Shown: positions 41,532 to 50,524, counted from the first letter of the stretch. The stretch is 64,000 nt of DNA from Paraburkholderia sejongensis (GCF_020880815.1 NZ_JAJITD010000004.1:310001-374000); one strand, 5' to 3'. Translations and numbers: made by a program. The notes: a model not told the origin generated them from the sequence alone.

Positions 41532-41723
41532 ATCCACCCCCCCAGCACTGCGCGAATACCCGCAGGCGTAGATGACGTTCAACGTGCGCTGCCCCACAGT
41601 GCCGGCGAGTTCGTGTGCCTACATTTGAGACAAAACCGGCTGGGCAGTGAAATCGACAAACGCCGGTCATAAACGCAGAAGCGAGCGTCGCCGCTCAAGA
41701 CAATGCGTGAATCAGGGGGAAGT

Positions 41724-42185
41724 ATGGACTACAAAAAATACCGGTCCGTGCGCGCGCTTCGGCGCGGCAACGGCAAGCGCCCGTCAGGGCAACGGGGTGT
41801 GGCCGCGGTCGAGTTCGCGATCGTGCTGCCGATTCTTCTGCTGGTTCTGTTCGCGACCGTCGAGCTCGGCATCGCGCTCTACGACAAGGCGGTCATCACC
41901 AACGCGAGCCGCGAAGGCGCGCGTGCCGGCGTGGTGCTGAAAAGCCCCAAACCGACCTCCACCGACGTACAGACGGTCGTGACGAACTACACGTCGAGCT
42001 ATCTGCTCACGTTCGGCACGAAGAGTCCGCCGTCGGTCACCACCACCGGTGCGCAGGGCACGTTCGGTCAGCCGCTGTCGGTGACGGTCACCTATCGCTA
42101 CACGGGGCTTGGCCTGGGCCGGGCGCTGTCGGCCTTCACGGGACCGGTCACGCTGTCCGCGACCACCGTGATGAACAACGAGTAG
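41724..42185 (+). CDS. TadE family protein
   Basis: 153 aa. GQRGVAAVEFAIVLPILLLV at residues 29-48 is the pseudopilin-like TadE motif (Glu at +5 of the processed helix), a single N-terminal membrane helix with an outside domain rich in Thr/Val. GGGGGA precedes ATG 41724. Paired with a TadG-like gene 9 bp downstream, but no tadA, tadB/C, rcpA or flp gene is in the window, so this is an orphan pair or it works with a distant Flp system. Confidence 0.82.
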   Translation: MDYKKYRSVRALRRGNGKRPSGQRGVAAVEFAIVLPILLLVLFATVELGIALYDKAVITNASREGARAGVVLKSPKPTSTDVQTVVTNYTSSYLLTFGTKSPPSVTTTGAQGTFGQPLSVTVTYRYTGLGLGRALSAFTGPVTLSATTVMNNE

Positions 42186-42194
42186 GAGGCCGTC

Positions 42195-43319
42195 ATGCGC
42201 ACGCGGAGCAAAAAGCGGCAGCAGGGCGCGGTCGCGGTGATGGTCGCGCTGATGCTGATCGTGCTGTTGGGGATCGGCGCGCTGGCGGTCGATATCGGCA
42301 ATCTGATGGTCGCGCGCAACGAGTTGCAGAACGCCGCCGATGCCGCCGCGATGGCCGGCGCCGGCTGTCTGAAACCGCGCAGCGAGTGCAGCAACGCCAG
42401 CGCGACGCAGCCGGACTGGACCACTGCGTCGACGACCGCGTCGACGTTTTCGACCTCCAGTACGACTAATAAAGTACAGGGCGCGTATCTGAAAGCGAGT
42501 ACCGTCGCGACCGGTTACTGGAATGCGACCGGCTCGCCGTATGGACTCGAAGCGTTGCCGTTCACGCCGGGCAGCAACGATATGCCGGCGGTGCAGGTGA
42601 CGATCCGCAAGGACGGCTCGAACGCGAATGGCTCGGTGTCGACGTTTCTGGGCAAGGTGTTCGGCGTGCAAGTGCTGAAGGCGAGCGCGGTGGCGACCGC
42701 GGTGCTGGCGTCGCCGGGCAGCGTCGGGCCGGGCGGGCTGTTTCCGATGGCGATGTCCAAATGTCTGTTCGATACGTACTGGAGTTCGACGACTAATTCG
42801 CCGAAGCTTTCACCGACGAGTGGGCTCGTCTCCGGCGGCGGCAGCACTGTCCCGCAGGTCGCCGGGCAACCGTACTATTTTCAGATCGGCTCGGCCTATC
42901 AGTATGGGGCATGCCAATCCGGGCAATGGACAACGTTCGATTCGAGCGACAACAGTGCGAGCTACGCTCGAGGCCTGATCACCAACGGCAACAGCACGAC
43001 GTTTTCGATCGGCTCTTCACCAGGTACCTGGATTCAAACAGGCGAAAAGAACTCACTGTTCAACGACGTCTACGATTGCAGCGCGGCAGGCAATGGACAA
43101 TGCGCGTGGGAAACGGTCGCGGTGGTCGCGGATCCTTCGACAAGCGGGTTTCAACCGGTCCTCGCGTTCGCTTGTGTTCACATCCTGAATGCGTCGAACG
43201 GCTCCAACCCGTACGTGCTCGTGCAGATGTCCAACGACATGAGCCACTGCGAAACGCCGAACTCGGGCGGCGCCGGCCCGAGCTACGGCGCTTATACGCC
43301 GCCGCGACTGGTGCAATAG
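42195..43319 (+). CDS. TadG-like pilus-assembly protein
   Basis: 374 aa. The N-terminus QQGAVAVMVALMLIVLLGIG then ALAVDIGNLMVARNELQNAA is the Tad-like domain shared by TadE/F/G proteins, followed by the DAAAMAGA segment. The rest is Ser/Thr/Gly-rich and outside; cysteine pairs are present. No von Willebrand MIDAS motif (DxSxS) is visible, unlike long TadG. Start has GGAGG 5-9 nt upstream (TAGGAGGCCGTC). Confidence 0.82.
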   Translation: MRTRSKKRQQGAVAVMVALMLIVLLGIGALAVDIGNLMVARNELQNAADAAAMAGAGCLKPRSECSNASATQPDWTTASTTASTFSTSSTTNKVQGAYLKASTVATGYWNATGSPYGLEALPFTPGSNDMPAVQVTIRKDGSNANGSVSTFLGKVFGVQVLKASAVATAVLASPGSVGPGGLFPMAMSKCLFDTYWSSTTNSPKLSPTSGLVSGGGSTVPQVAGQPYYFQIGSAYQYGACQSGQWTTFDSSDNSASYARGLITNGNSTTFSIGSSPGTWIQTGEKNSLFNDVYDCSAAGNGQCAWETVAVVADPSTSGFQPVLAFACVHILNASNGSNPYVLVQMSNDMSHCETPNSGGAGPSYGAYTPPRLVQ

Positions 43320-43327
43320 GCTCTGCT

Positions 43328-43951
43328 TCAACTACCCATCCCAACCAGCTTCAACACGATCGGATACAGCGACCCGACCAGCAGCAACGCCATCGCCACG
43401 TTGAAAACACGCAGCCGCTTCGGATTGGACAGCACCTCGCGCATCGCGGTACCAAAGCCGGCCCACAGGCAGATGCACGGAAAGCCGATCACGTAGAACA
43501 CCACCGCCATCGCGAGCACGTTGATGCCGAAGCTCTCGCTCAGATGGATCGTGGTTGCGGCCGTCAGCACCATCATCCACGCCTTTGGATTGACCCACTG
43601 GAACGCGATCGCCTCATGAAAGCGCATCGGCCGGCGCTCGCCGTTGCGCAGCTTCATCTCGCCCGACGTGCCGATTTTCCACGCCAGATACAGCAGATAC
43701 GCGACGCTCAGCACTTCGAGCACCGTGTACAGCACCGGGAAATGCACGAACGCCTCGCCGAGTCCGATCCCGACCGACAGCATCAACAACACCATGCCGG
43801 CGCTGATCCCGGACAGATGCGGCAGCGTGCGGCGAAAGCCGAAGTTCACGCCCGAGGCAAGCAGCATCGTGTTGTTCGGACCGGGCGTGATCGACGTGAC
43901 GAGCGCGAACAGGATGCCGGCGGGCAGTGCGCTGAGAGTGATGGAAGACAT
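43328..43951 (-). CDS. LysE family amino acid exporter
   Basis: 207 aa, six hydrophobic segments. SITPGPNNTMLLASGVNFGF near residue 20 is the LysE/RhtB signature, and WVNPKAWMMVL near 120 the second. Start at ATG 43951 (MSSITLSALP); eight codons upstream are also open. Convergent with the TadG gene. A strong palindrome of the type used by MocR regulators lies about 60 bp upstream. Confidence 0.87.
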   Translation of the reverse strand: MSSITLSALPAGILFALVTSITPGPNNTMLLASGVNFGFRRTLPHLSGISAGMVLLMLSVGIGLGEAFVHFPVLYTVLEVLSVAYLLYLAWKIGTSGEMKLRNGERRPMRFHEAIAFQWVNPKAWMMVLTAATTIHLSESFGINVLAMAVVFYVIGFPCICLWAGFGTAMREVLSNPKRLRVFNVAMALLLVGSLYPIVLKLVGMGS

Positions 43952-44008
43952 GGGTGGCTCCGGAATCGGCTGCAATTTGTGAGCAGCTCATTCTATCGAT
44001 ATGGCCCG

Positions 44009-44023
44009 GTACAGTACCTGTAC
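44009..44023. promoter_or_regulatory. Palindrome upstream of lysE-like gene
   Basis: GTACAGTACCTGTAC, 6-bp arms around TAC, with a further CCGGTACGG about 20 bp on. Direct and inverted GGTACAG/CTGTACC units are typical of MocR-type operators as I know them. Likely controls the exporter on the minus strand. Confidence 0.5.
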
Positions 44024-44112
44024 GGTTTTTGGGATGGTGTCCGGTACGGAATGGCAGAAAGTGTCTGTGGGCGAGGTGGGCGGCGTGCGCGTTGCCGTAG
44101 TCTCGGTAGTTA

Positions 44113-44150
44113 ACATATGTTGCAATTATTTTTTTAATGGCAACATATGT
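44113..44150. repeat. Inverted repeat with AT-rich loop
   Basis: ACATATGTTGC (44113-44123) and GCAACATATGT (44140-44150) are perfect 11-bp inverse copies; the 16-nt spacer is nearly all A/T with a T run. Each arm also contains the palindrome ACATATGT. It is about 60 bp before the binding-protein gene at 44211 and may be an operator pair or a leader hairpin. Confidence 0.6.
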
Positions 44151-44210
44151 AGTCGGCTCGACGAGAAGCCCGCAACCCATCAGCAATCTGCCGCACGTAT
44201 GGAGAAACCT

Positions 44211-45122
44211 ATGAAAGTGATGAACTGGTCCGCTACTGCCAAGCTCGCCATGCTCGCCGCGTTGACCGCCGCGGCCCCGGCCGCGTTCGCGCAGGACGCG
44301 ACGCCGACGCTCGCGAAGATTCAGCAAAGCGGCGTGATCGCGATCGGCCATCGCGAGACCTCGGTGCCCTTTTCGTACGTCGATGCGAACAACCAGGTGA
44401 TCGGCTTCTCGCAGGATCTGTGCAACAAGGTGATCGACGCGGTCAAGGCCAAGACCAAACGCGCCGATCTGAAGGTGCGCTTTATCCCGGTCACCTCGCA
44501 AAACCGGATTCCGCTGGTGCAGAACGGCACGGTCGATCTCGAATGCGGTGTGACCACCAATCTCGCGTCGCGGCAGAACCAGGTCGCGTTCGCCGATACG
44601 TTCTTTGTCGCGACGACCCGTTTGTTGACCCGCAAGGACTCGGGCATCAAGGATTTTCCCGACCTCGCCGGCAAGACCGTCGTAACGAATCAGGGCACTA
44701 CGTCCGAGCGCATCCTGCGCAAGATGAACGAGGACAAGAAGATGAACATGCAGATCATCAGCGCGAAGGACTACGGCGAAGGGCGGCTTACGCTCGAAAG
44801 CGGCCGCGCGGTCGCGTACATGATGGACGACGTGTTGCTGGCCGGCACCCGCACGCTGACCGCGAAGCCGGCGGACTGGATCATCACCGGTACGCCGCAA
44901 TCGTCGGAAGCGTACGGCTTCATGCTGCGTCGCAGCGACCCGGAGTTCAAGAAGCTGGTCGACGACACGCTCGCGCAGGTGATGAAGGGCCCCGAGTTGC
45001 AACCGATGTACGACAAGTGGTTCATGAAGCCGGTCCCGCCGAAGAACATCAGCTTCGATTTCCCGATGACCGATGCGTTGAAGCAGGTTTATGCAGCGCC
45101 GAACGACAAGGCGTTTGAATAA
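44211..45122 (+). CDS. Amino acid ABC substrate-binding protein, glutamate/aspartate (GltI) type
   Basis: 303 aa. Signal peptide (MKVMNWSATAKLAMLAALTA, cut after AFA). Type II binding fold: GVIAIGHRETSVPFSYVD, FSQDLCNKV, VDLECGVTTNLASRQNQVAF, and MYDKWFMKPVPPK near the end as in GltI. ATG 44211 is preferred to 44199 since GGAG lies 6 nt before it. No permease or ATPase gene is next to it: an orphan receptor that must work with a transporter elsewhere. Confidence 0.87.
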   Translation: MKVMNWSATAKLAMLAALTAAAPAAFAQDATPTLAKIQQSGVIAIGHRETSVPFSYVDANNQVIGFSQDLCNKVIDAVKAKTKRADLKVRFIPVTSQNRIPLVQNGTVDLECGVTTNLASRQNQVAFADTFFVATTRLLTRKDSGIKDFPDLAGKTVVTNQGTTSERILRKMNEDKKMNMQIISAKDYGEGRLTLESGRAVAYMMDDVLLAGTRTLTAKPADWIITGTPQSSEAYGFMLRRSDPEFKKLVDDTLAQVMKGPELQPMYDKWFMKPVPPKNISFDFPMTDALKQVYAAPNDKAFE

Positions 45123-45209
45123 CGGCGGTTTTTAGCTGCGGCCCATAGTGGCCGACACCGCGCGGCGGTTTTCACGGAATGGATTTTCTCGCCTGCGCGT
45201 TCCGATGCG

Positions 45210-45243
45210 AAAAAGCCGACACCCTCGCGGGCGCCGGCTTTTT
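45210..45243. terminator. Terminator between gltI-like and CLC genes
   Basis: AAAAAGCCG (45210-45218) pairs with CGGCTTTTT (45235-45243). A run on one side, T run on the other: can serve both the binding-protein gene and the CLC gene that converges on it. Confidence 0.75.
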
Positions 45244-45263
45244 CTAATTTGCGCCGGGAAAGT

Positions 45264-47066
45264 TCAGCCCGTCTTGCGCACCGGCGCAAAGCGCCGCTTG
45301 CCGAGCGCCGGCCGGATCCGCCGGAACCGCTCGCGCTTGTGCTCCTCTTCGAAGTGCGCGAGCGACGGCTTCACCAGATCGCTTCGCGACACGATCCCGA
45401 CCAGCCGCATGCTATTGCGATCCGCGACCACCGGCAGACGTTCGAGGCCGAGCACCGCGAGACGCGTCGCGACCAGCCGGCAAGGTTCGGACGGCAAAGC
45501 GAATGCCGGATTTTGCTGCTGCGCGAATACGTCGGCGAGCGTCATCGACCGCTTGCGTTTGCTGTCGTCCGCGCAAAAGCGTTCGAGCAGACCGCGCTCG
45601 GCCACGCCGATTACCGCGCCGTCGCGCACCACCGGATACGCGCGGCGCAGCTGATTCGCGCCGAACAGCGTGTGCAGCGTTTCGCCGACGGTCGTGCCGG
45701 CATCGACCGCTTCGACCGACGCGGTCATGACTTCATCGACGAAGTGACGCTCGAGCGGATCGACGCCGTACTCGCGATAGATGTGATAACCGCGCCGCGC
45801 GATCTTCTCGGTCATGATCGAGCGGCGCATCGCCACCGCCGAGAAGCCGTGCGCGACCAGCGTCGCGGTCAGCAGCGGCAGCAGCGCATTGGCGTCGTGA
45901 GTGAGGCCGAACGCGAACACGATCGCGGTCAGCGGCGCGCCGAGCGTGGCGCCGAGCGTCGCGGCCATGCACACCAGCGGCCACAGCGCCGGCTCGCCGC
46001 CCGGCAGCCAGTGCGCGAGCACCGTGCCGAGGCCGGCGCCGAGCATCAGCAGCGGCGCGAGCACGCCGCCCGAGGTGCCCGAGCCGAGCGCGACGACCCA
46101 CATCACCGCTTTTACGCCGAGCAGCAGCAACGCGACCTGCACTGCGATGTTCTGGTGCAGCAGATCGCCGATCACGTCATAACCGACACCGAGCGCGCGC
46201 GGTTCGAGCCAGCCGCCGATACCGACGACGATGCCGCCGAGCGCGGGCCACCACATCCAGTGAACCGGCAGCTTGCCGAACAGATCCTCGACCTTGTACA
46301 GCGCGGCCGACAAGCCCGACGCCAACGCGCCCGACAACACCCCCGCGATCATGCACGACAGCAGCGACCAGCCGTCCGGCGCGGCGGTTTGCAACGGGAA
46401 CAGCGGACCGGTGCCGAAAAAGATTGCCCGCGCGAAGCCGGCGACCGCGCAGGCCACCGCGACCGGCAGGAAACTGCGCGGACGCCATTCGAACAGCAGC
46501 AGTTCGACCGCGAGCAGCACGGCCGCGACCGGCGTGCCGAACACCGCGGTCATGCCGGCCGCGGCGCCGGCCACCAGCAGCGTCTTGCGTTCCGCCGAGG
46601 TGACTTTCACGCACTGCGCGATCAGCGAGCCGAGCGCGCCGCCGGTCATGATGATCGGGCCTTCCGCGCCGAACGGGCCGCCGCTGCCGATCACGATGCC
46701 CGACGACAACGGCTTGAGCACCGCCACTTTCGGCGACATCCTGCTCTTGCCGAACAGGATCGCCTCGATCGCTTCGGGAATGCCGTGGCCGCGAATCTTT
46801 TCCGAGCCGAAGCGCGCGATCATTCCGACGATCAGGCCGCCGATCACCGGCACGCCGATGACCCACGGGCCGAGCGTATTGGCGGCGGGCGAGCGTTCGA
46901 CGAACGACAGCGTGCCGAAGAAAGACAGATTGGTGAACAGATGAATCAGGTTCAGCAGTACGAATGCGGCCAGCGTGCTGACGAGGCCGATGCCGGCGGC
47001 CAGCGCGAAAATGCCGGGTAGTCGCGCGTTCGCCGAGAAGTCGCGCTTGTGCGAATCCATGCTCAT
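45264..47066 (-). CDS. CLC-type anion channel/transporter with two CBS domains
   Basis: 600 aa: CLC membrane part (about 15-440) and a CBS pair (455-575). Selectivity elements: GHGIP 93-97 (His in place of the central Ser of GSGIP), GSGGPFGAEGP with the gating Glu at 135, GSGTSGGVLAP near 355. The position matching the proton-path Glu203 of E. coli ClcA is Leu189 (AVELL, with E188 matching Glu202), which suggests a channel or a proton-independent carrier. Starts 2 bp after the MarR gene stop, so the two form an operon. Confidence 0.88.
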   Translation of the reverse strand: MSMDSHKRDFSANARLPGIFALAAGIGLVSTLAAFVLLNLIHLFTNLSFFGTLSFVERSPAANTLGPWVIGVPVIGGLIVGMIARFGSEKIRGHGIPEAIEAILFGKSRMSPKVAVLKPLSSGIVIGSGGPFGAEGPIIMTGGALGSLIAQCVKVTSAERKTLLVAGAAAGMTAVFGTPVAAVLLAVELLLFEWRPRSFLPVAVACAVAGFARAIFFGTGPLFPLQTAAPDGWSLLSCMIAGVLSGALASGLSAALYKVEDLFGKLPVHWMWWPALGGIVVGIGGWLEPRALGVGYDVIGDLLHQNIAVQVALLLLGVKAVMWVVALGSGTSGGVLAPLLMLGAGLGTVLAHWLPGGEPALWPLVCMAATLGATLGAPLTAIVFAFGLTHDANALLPLLTATLVAHGFSAVAMRRSIMTEKIARRGYHIYREYGVDPLERHFVDEVMTASVEAVDAGTTVGETLHTLFGANQLRRAYPVVRDGAVIGVAERGLLERFCADDSKRKRSMTLADVFAQQQNPAFALPSEPCRLVATRLAVLGLERLPVVADRNSMRLVGIVSRSDLVKPSLAHFEEEHKRERFRRIRPALGKRRFAPVRKTG

Positions 47067-47068
47067 GT

Positions 47069-47485
47069 TTACTCGAGATCGATCTGTGGAATCCGGAAAG
47101 AGCCTTGCAGCGATCTCAACTCGGCGCGGTGCAATTGCGCCAGCCGTTCGAGCACCCGCTCGCCCGCTTTTTCAAGGTGTACTTCAACCTGGCGCCGGTC
47201 GGTTTCGCTGATCTGGCGGCGCACCAGATTGAGCGCCTCGCAGCGCGAGACCAGCGCGACCACGCCGTGATGCTGCGCCTGCAGTCGCTCCGCGAGTTCG
47301 CCGACGGTCGCCCAGTCGCGCTCCGGATAGCCCTTGATATGCAGCAGCAACAGATATTGCAGCGGCGTGATGCCCTCGTTCTGCGCGGCCTGCTCGGAGA
47401 ACCGCTCGAAGCGCCGCATCTGGTAACGAAACTCCGACAACTGCTCGAAGTCGTTTTTATGCAGCTTGCGAGTCCGTACTTTCAT
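47069..47485 (-). CDS. MarR family regulator
   Basis: 138 aa. Winged helix: ITPLQYLLLLHIKGYPERDW, then ATVGELAERLQAQHHGVVAL as recognition helix region and wing with ETDRRQVEVHLEKAG. First gene of an operon with the CLC gene. A pseudo-palindrome sits 34 bp upstream, so it probably represses itself and the channel, responding to an unknown ligand. Confidence 0.88.
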   Translation of the reverse strand: MKVRTRKLHKNDFEQLSEFRYQMRRFERFSEQAAQNEGITPLQYLLLLHIKGYPERDWATVGELAERLQAQHHGVVALVSRCEALNLVRRQISETDRRQVEVHLEKAGERVLERLAQLHRAELRSLQGSFRIPQIDLE

Positions 47486-47518
47486 GGGTATGCGCCGATC
47501 TGAAGAAATCGCGAAAAT

Positions 47519-47535
47519 ATATCACAGAATGATGT
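47519..47535. promoter_or_regulatory. Candidate MarR operator
   Basis: ATATCA-CAGAA-TGATGT: 6-bp arms matching at 5 of 6 positions around 5 bp, in an AT-rich patch before the MarR gene. Size suits a MarR dimer. Confidence 0.4.
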
Positions 47536-47614
47536 ATTCGAGCGGATTGCCGCCTGGTTGTCGGAGCCGCGTGGTTGGCTCGTGATTTGCTTCGTCTGTA
47601 CAGGTATTTCCCGC

Positions 47615-48781
47615 TCACGCGGCGTTACGGGCCTGCGCGACGGTTTGCCGGTGCAGGCCCGAAATCAGATCGACCTGGGTGATCATGCCGACCACGCGCC
47701 CGGCCTGATCGAGCACCGGCACGTGGTGGTGGCCGAAGTTCGCGAACATCGGCACCAGCTCGGTGATCGGCGCATTCGCGTTGACGGTGCAGACATCGGT
47801 GGTCATTAGCTGGCCGACGTTGCGGGTGCGCAGCGCATCGCCGCGCAGCCAGCCGTCGACGTAATCGAGAATCGGCGTCAGCGCGCCGAAACTTTTGCGC
47901 TCGACGAAGTCCGCGCGCGTGATGATGCCGAGCAGCTTCTGTCCGCCGTCGACCACCGGCAGCGCCTTCACGTTGTGTCGCTTGAACAGAACCCACGCGG
48001 CGCCGGCGCGCGTGCCCGGCGACACCGATACGACATGACGCGACATCACGTCTTCGCAGCGCAGTTCGTCGAAGCTGCGCGAGAACGCCTGCAATTGGGT
48101 TTCGCGCAGCAGCGAATACAGATCGTCGGGATCGATGGTGAGCATTTCGTCGCGACGCTGCAGGACCGCGGTCACGTCGTCGCGCGTGAAACCGACTCGC
48201 GCCGCTTCGTCGGCGGCTTCGCCCGGCGTCGCGCGATCCTGGCGGCCCGCATGCGGATAGCGGTGGCCGGTCGCGGCGTGATAGACGAGCGCGCCGAACA
48301 GCAGCGCGGCCGACTGGATCAGGATCGGTTCCAGCACGAAGCGATAGCCGAGCGCATGAATGACCGGGCCGCCGAGCACCGCAGTCAGCGCGACCGCGCC
48401 CGACGGCGGGTGCACACAGCGCAACGCGAACATCCCGCCGATCGCCAGCGCGACCGCGACTGCGGCCGCGAGCGTCGGATCGCCGATCAGCTTCGCGCAG
48501 GTCACGCCGACCGTCGCCGACACCAGATTGCCGCCGATGATCGACCACGGCTGCGCGAGCGGGCTGGCCGGCACCGCGAACAGCAGCACCGCGGAGGCGC
48601 CCATCGGTGCGACCAGCAATGGAATGCTGGTGGACGGGCCGAGCAGCAGATACATCAGGCCGCCGGTGAACGCGATGCCGAGCAGCGCGCCGACGCAGGA
48701 ACGCGCACGTTCGTGCCATTTGACGGTGACTGGTACGGGAACGAAGCTGGCGAGCCAGCCGGAAAGGAGGGAACGGGACAA
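47615..48781 (-). CDS. HPP family membrane protein with CBS pair
   Basis: 388 aa. Four to five hydrophobic segments in residues 25-160 with the family signature RCVHPPSGAVAL near 121; then two CBS domains (about 240-290, VMSRHVVSVSPGTRAGAAW; and 315-375, LMTTDVCTVNANAPITEL). HPP proteins are thought to be transport proteins (nitrite in plastids); CBS pairs sense adenine nucleotides. Single gene, divergent from the Usp gene. Confidence 0.85.
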   Translation of the reverse strand: MSRSLLSGWLASFVPVPVTVKWHERARSCVGALLGIAFTGGLMYLLLGPSTSIPLLVAPMGASAVLLFAVPASPLAQPWSIIGGNLVSATVGVTCAKLIGDPTLAAAVAVALAIGGMFALRCVHPPSGAVALTAVLGGPVIHALGYRFVLEPILIQSAALLFGALVYHAATGHRYPHAGRQDRATPGEAADEAARVGFTRDDVTAVLQRRDEMLTIDPDDLYSLLRETQLQAFSRSFDELRCEDVMSRHVVSVSPGTRAGAAWVLFKRHNVKALPVVDGGQKLLGIITRADFVERKSFGALTPILDYVDGWLRGDALRTRNVGQLMTTDVCTVNANAPITELVPMFANFGHHHVPVLDQAGRVVGMITQVDLISGLHRQTVAQARNAA

Positions 48782-49106
48782 GATAGGAGAGGGAAGTAGT
48801 CGATTATGCCGGGCCCGACATTACCGGGGAAACCCTGGCAACGCGAATACAGTGTGGTCATGATTATATTTCAATGTGATATAAAACGCCGCCGCGCGGC
48901 TTCGCGGACCGCGCGACTGTCGTCTCCGCGTGATAGTGCACGGCAGTAGCTGTCGTAGGGTTGGCAGTGCGAAGTCGGTGATGGCGGCGCGGTAAGTAGT
49001 ACCGGTCAACGTCCGCTCGTGTATATCATTTCGTGACATAAAATAGATCGACTACATATACTCGATGAGTGAACCGAGCCCGCGAAACGGTGCAGGGAGA
49101 CCCGCC
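48782..49106. other. Intergenic region between HPP and Usp genes
   Basis: 325 bp with two AT-rich patches (about 48855-48890 and 49020-49065) inside otherwise GC-rich DNA. They probably hold the divergent promoters, but I find no convincing -35/-10 pair or regulator site and no ORF. Confidence 0.4.
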
Positions 49107-49616
49107 ATGTTGAGCTTCAAACGCATTCTTCTCTGTTACGACGGAACCCGCGAAGGACAGCACGCGTTGAAGGACGGTGCGGCGCTCGCGCAGAGTCTGG
49201 GCGCCGACGTGCATCTGCTGTCGGTGATCAACAATACGGCGTGGATGCAGGGCGCGGACATCACGGCGGCGGTGCCGGTCGAGTTCATCAACGAATCGGC
49301 CAGGGCGTTGCTCGACGAGGGCTTGGAGAAGCTGGCCGCGCGCGGCATTCGGGCGACCGGGCATATCGCGATCGGCGAGCCGCTGGAACAGATTCCGTTG
49401 TTTGCCAGTGATCTGAACGTCGATCTGGTGGTGGTCGGCCATCGCCGCAGTCACGGACTCGCGCGCTGGTGGGGCGGCCGGCACGACGGTCTGTTGCTCG
49501 ATCGCGTGACCTGTAGCGTGCTGGTGACGATGGGCGCGGCAGCGGACGTGCCGAAGACCACGGCAGGCGCGGGCAGCGCGAATGATTTCGCGCAAGCGGC
49601 CGAGCATCATTCGTAG
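49107..49616 (+). CDS. Universal stress protein (UspA family)
   Basis: 169 aa, one Usp domain. FKRILLCYDGTREGQHALKD at the start and GHRRSHGLARWWGGRHDGLL near 125 (G-2x-G-9x-G type ATP loop, here changed) then DRVTCSVLVTM. ATG 49107 has GGGAG 7 nt before it, so I prefer it to the in-frame ATG at 49065. Stand-alone gene; a role in stress or low energy is the family expectation. Confidence 0.85.
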   Translation: MLSFKRILLCYDGTREGQHALKDGAALAQSLGADVHLLSVINNTAWMQGADITAAVPVEFINESARALLDEGLEKLAARGIRATGHIAIGEPLEQIPLFASDLNVDLVVVGHRRSHGLARWWGGRHDGLLLDRVTCSVLVTMGAAADVPKTTAGAGSANDFAQAAEHHS

Positions 49617-49637
49617 CATGTAGAGAGAACGCAGCGG

Positions 49638-49655
49638 GGAACGCAGCGGCGTTCC
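49638..49655. other. Hairpin downstream of the Usp gene
   Basis: GGAACGC (49638-49644) pairs with GCGTTCC (49649-49655), 4-nt loop, no T run. It includes part of a 12-bp direct repeat (GAACGCAGCGG twice). Could be a weak end for usp and the convergent fabI. Confidence 0.4.
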
Positions 49656-49732
49656 GTTGCCTGGCAAACAGGCCGCAAGCACTGCTTCAGTCACGCGTCG
49701 TGCCGGAGCCGTTCCGGCAGGATGCGCGTCGT

Positions 49733-50524
49733 TCAGCTCGCGCCGCCGTCCATGATGCTGACGCCGCCGTCGACGAAGATCGTATTGCCGGTCATGCGCC
49801 GCGCGTACGGGGTCGCGAGAAATGCGCAGGTGTAACCGACGTCCATGATGTCGACCAGTTCGCCGATCGGCGCGCGCGCGGCCGCTTCGTTGAGCAGCAG
49901 ATCGAAGTCCTTCAACCCCGACGCCGCGCGCGTCTTCAGCGGCCCCGGCGAAATCGGATGCACGCGGATGCGCCGCGGCCCCAACTCGTGCGCGAGATAG
50001 CGGCACGATGCTTCGAGCGCGGCCTTGACCGGACCCATCAGATCGTAGTTCGGCACGACCCGGTTCGCGCCGAGGTAGCTCATCGCGAACAGCGAACCGC
50101 CGTCGGTCATCAGCGGCGCGGCGAGCCGCGCCATGCGGATGAACGAGTGGCACGAAATGTCCATCGCCTGTGCGAAGCCGGCCGCCGAGCTGTTCAGCAG
50201 GCCGCCTTGCAGATCCTCTTTCGGTGCGTACGCGATCGAATGGACCGCGACGTCGAGCCGGCCCCAGCGGTCGCGAATCGCGTCGAATACCGCTTCGAGT
50301 TCGCCTGGTTTGGAGACGTCGAGCGGCATGACCAGCGATGCGCCGAGTTCTTCGGCAAGCGGCTCGACGTAGGTTTTTGCCTTGTCGTTCAAATAGGTGA
50401 TCGCGAGTTCGGCGCCCAGTTCGCGGAATGCGCGCGCGCAACCGTAGGCGATCGAATGTTCATTAGCGATGCCGATGATCAGCACCTTGCGTTGTGCAAA
50501 CGGCTGTGCGGACAGCGGGTCCAT
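49733..50524 (-). CDS. fabI: Enoyl-ACP reductase (NADH)
   Basis: 263 aa short-chain dehydrogenase of the FabI class: GIANEHSIAYG (residues 18-28), Y150, Y160 and K167 with the FabI spacing, TLAASG-type region as SPGPLKTRAASGL. Reduces enoyl-ACP in fatty acid elongation. ATG 50524 has GGAGAG upstream; the longer frame (to 50713) is Arg/Pro-rich and rejected. It stands alone, away from other fab genes, so may be an additional copy in the genome. Confidence 0.87.
   Translation of the reverse strand: MDPLSAQPFAQRKVLIIGIANEHSIAYGCARAFRELGAELAITYLNDKAKTYVEPLAEELGASLVMPLDVSKPGELEAVFDAIRDRWGRLDVAVHSIAYAPKEDLQGGLLNSSAAGFAQAMDISCHSFIRMARLAAPLMTDGGSLFAMSYLGANRVVPNYDLMGPVKAALEASCRYLAHELGPRRIRVHPISPGPLKTRAASGLKDFDLLLNEAAARAPIGELVDIMDVGYTCAFLATPYARRMTGNTIFVDGGVSIMDGGAS

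Noticed and set aside
45249..47021. 590-codon plus-strand ORF opposite the CLC gene
   Set aside because: Product is Arg/Gln/His-rich without any motif; it is the mirror of GC-biased codons of the CLC gene, which has clear family signatures.
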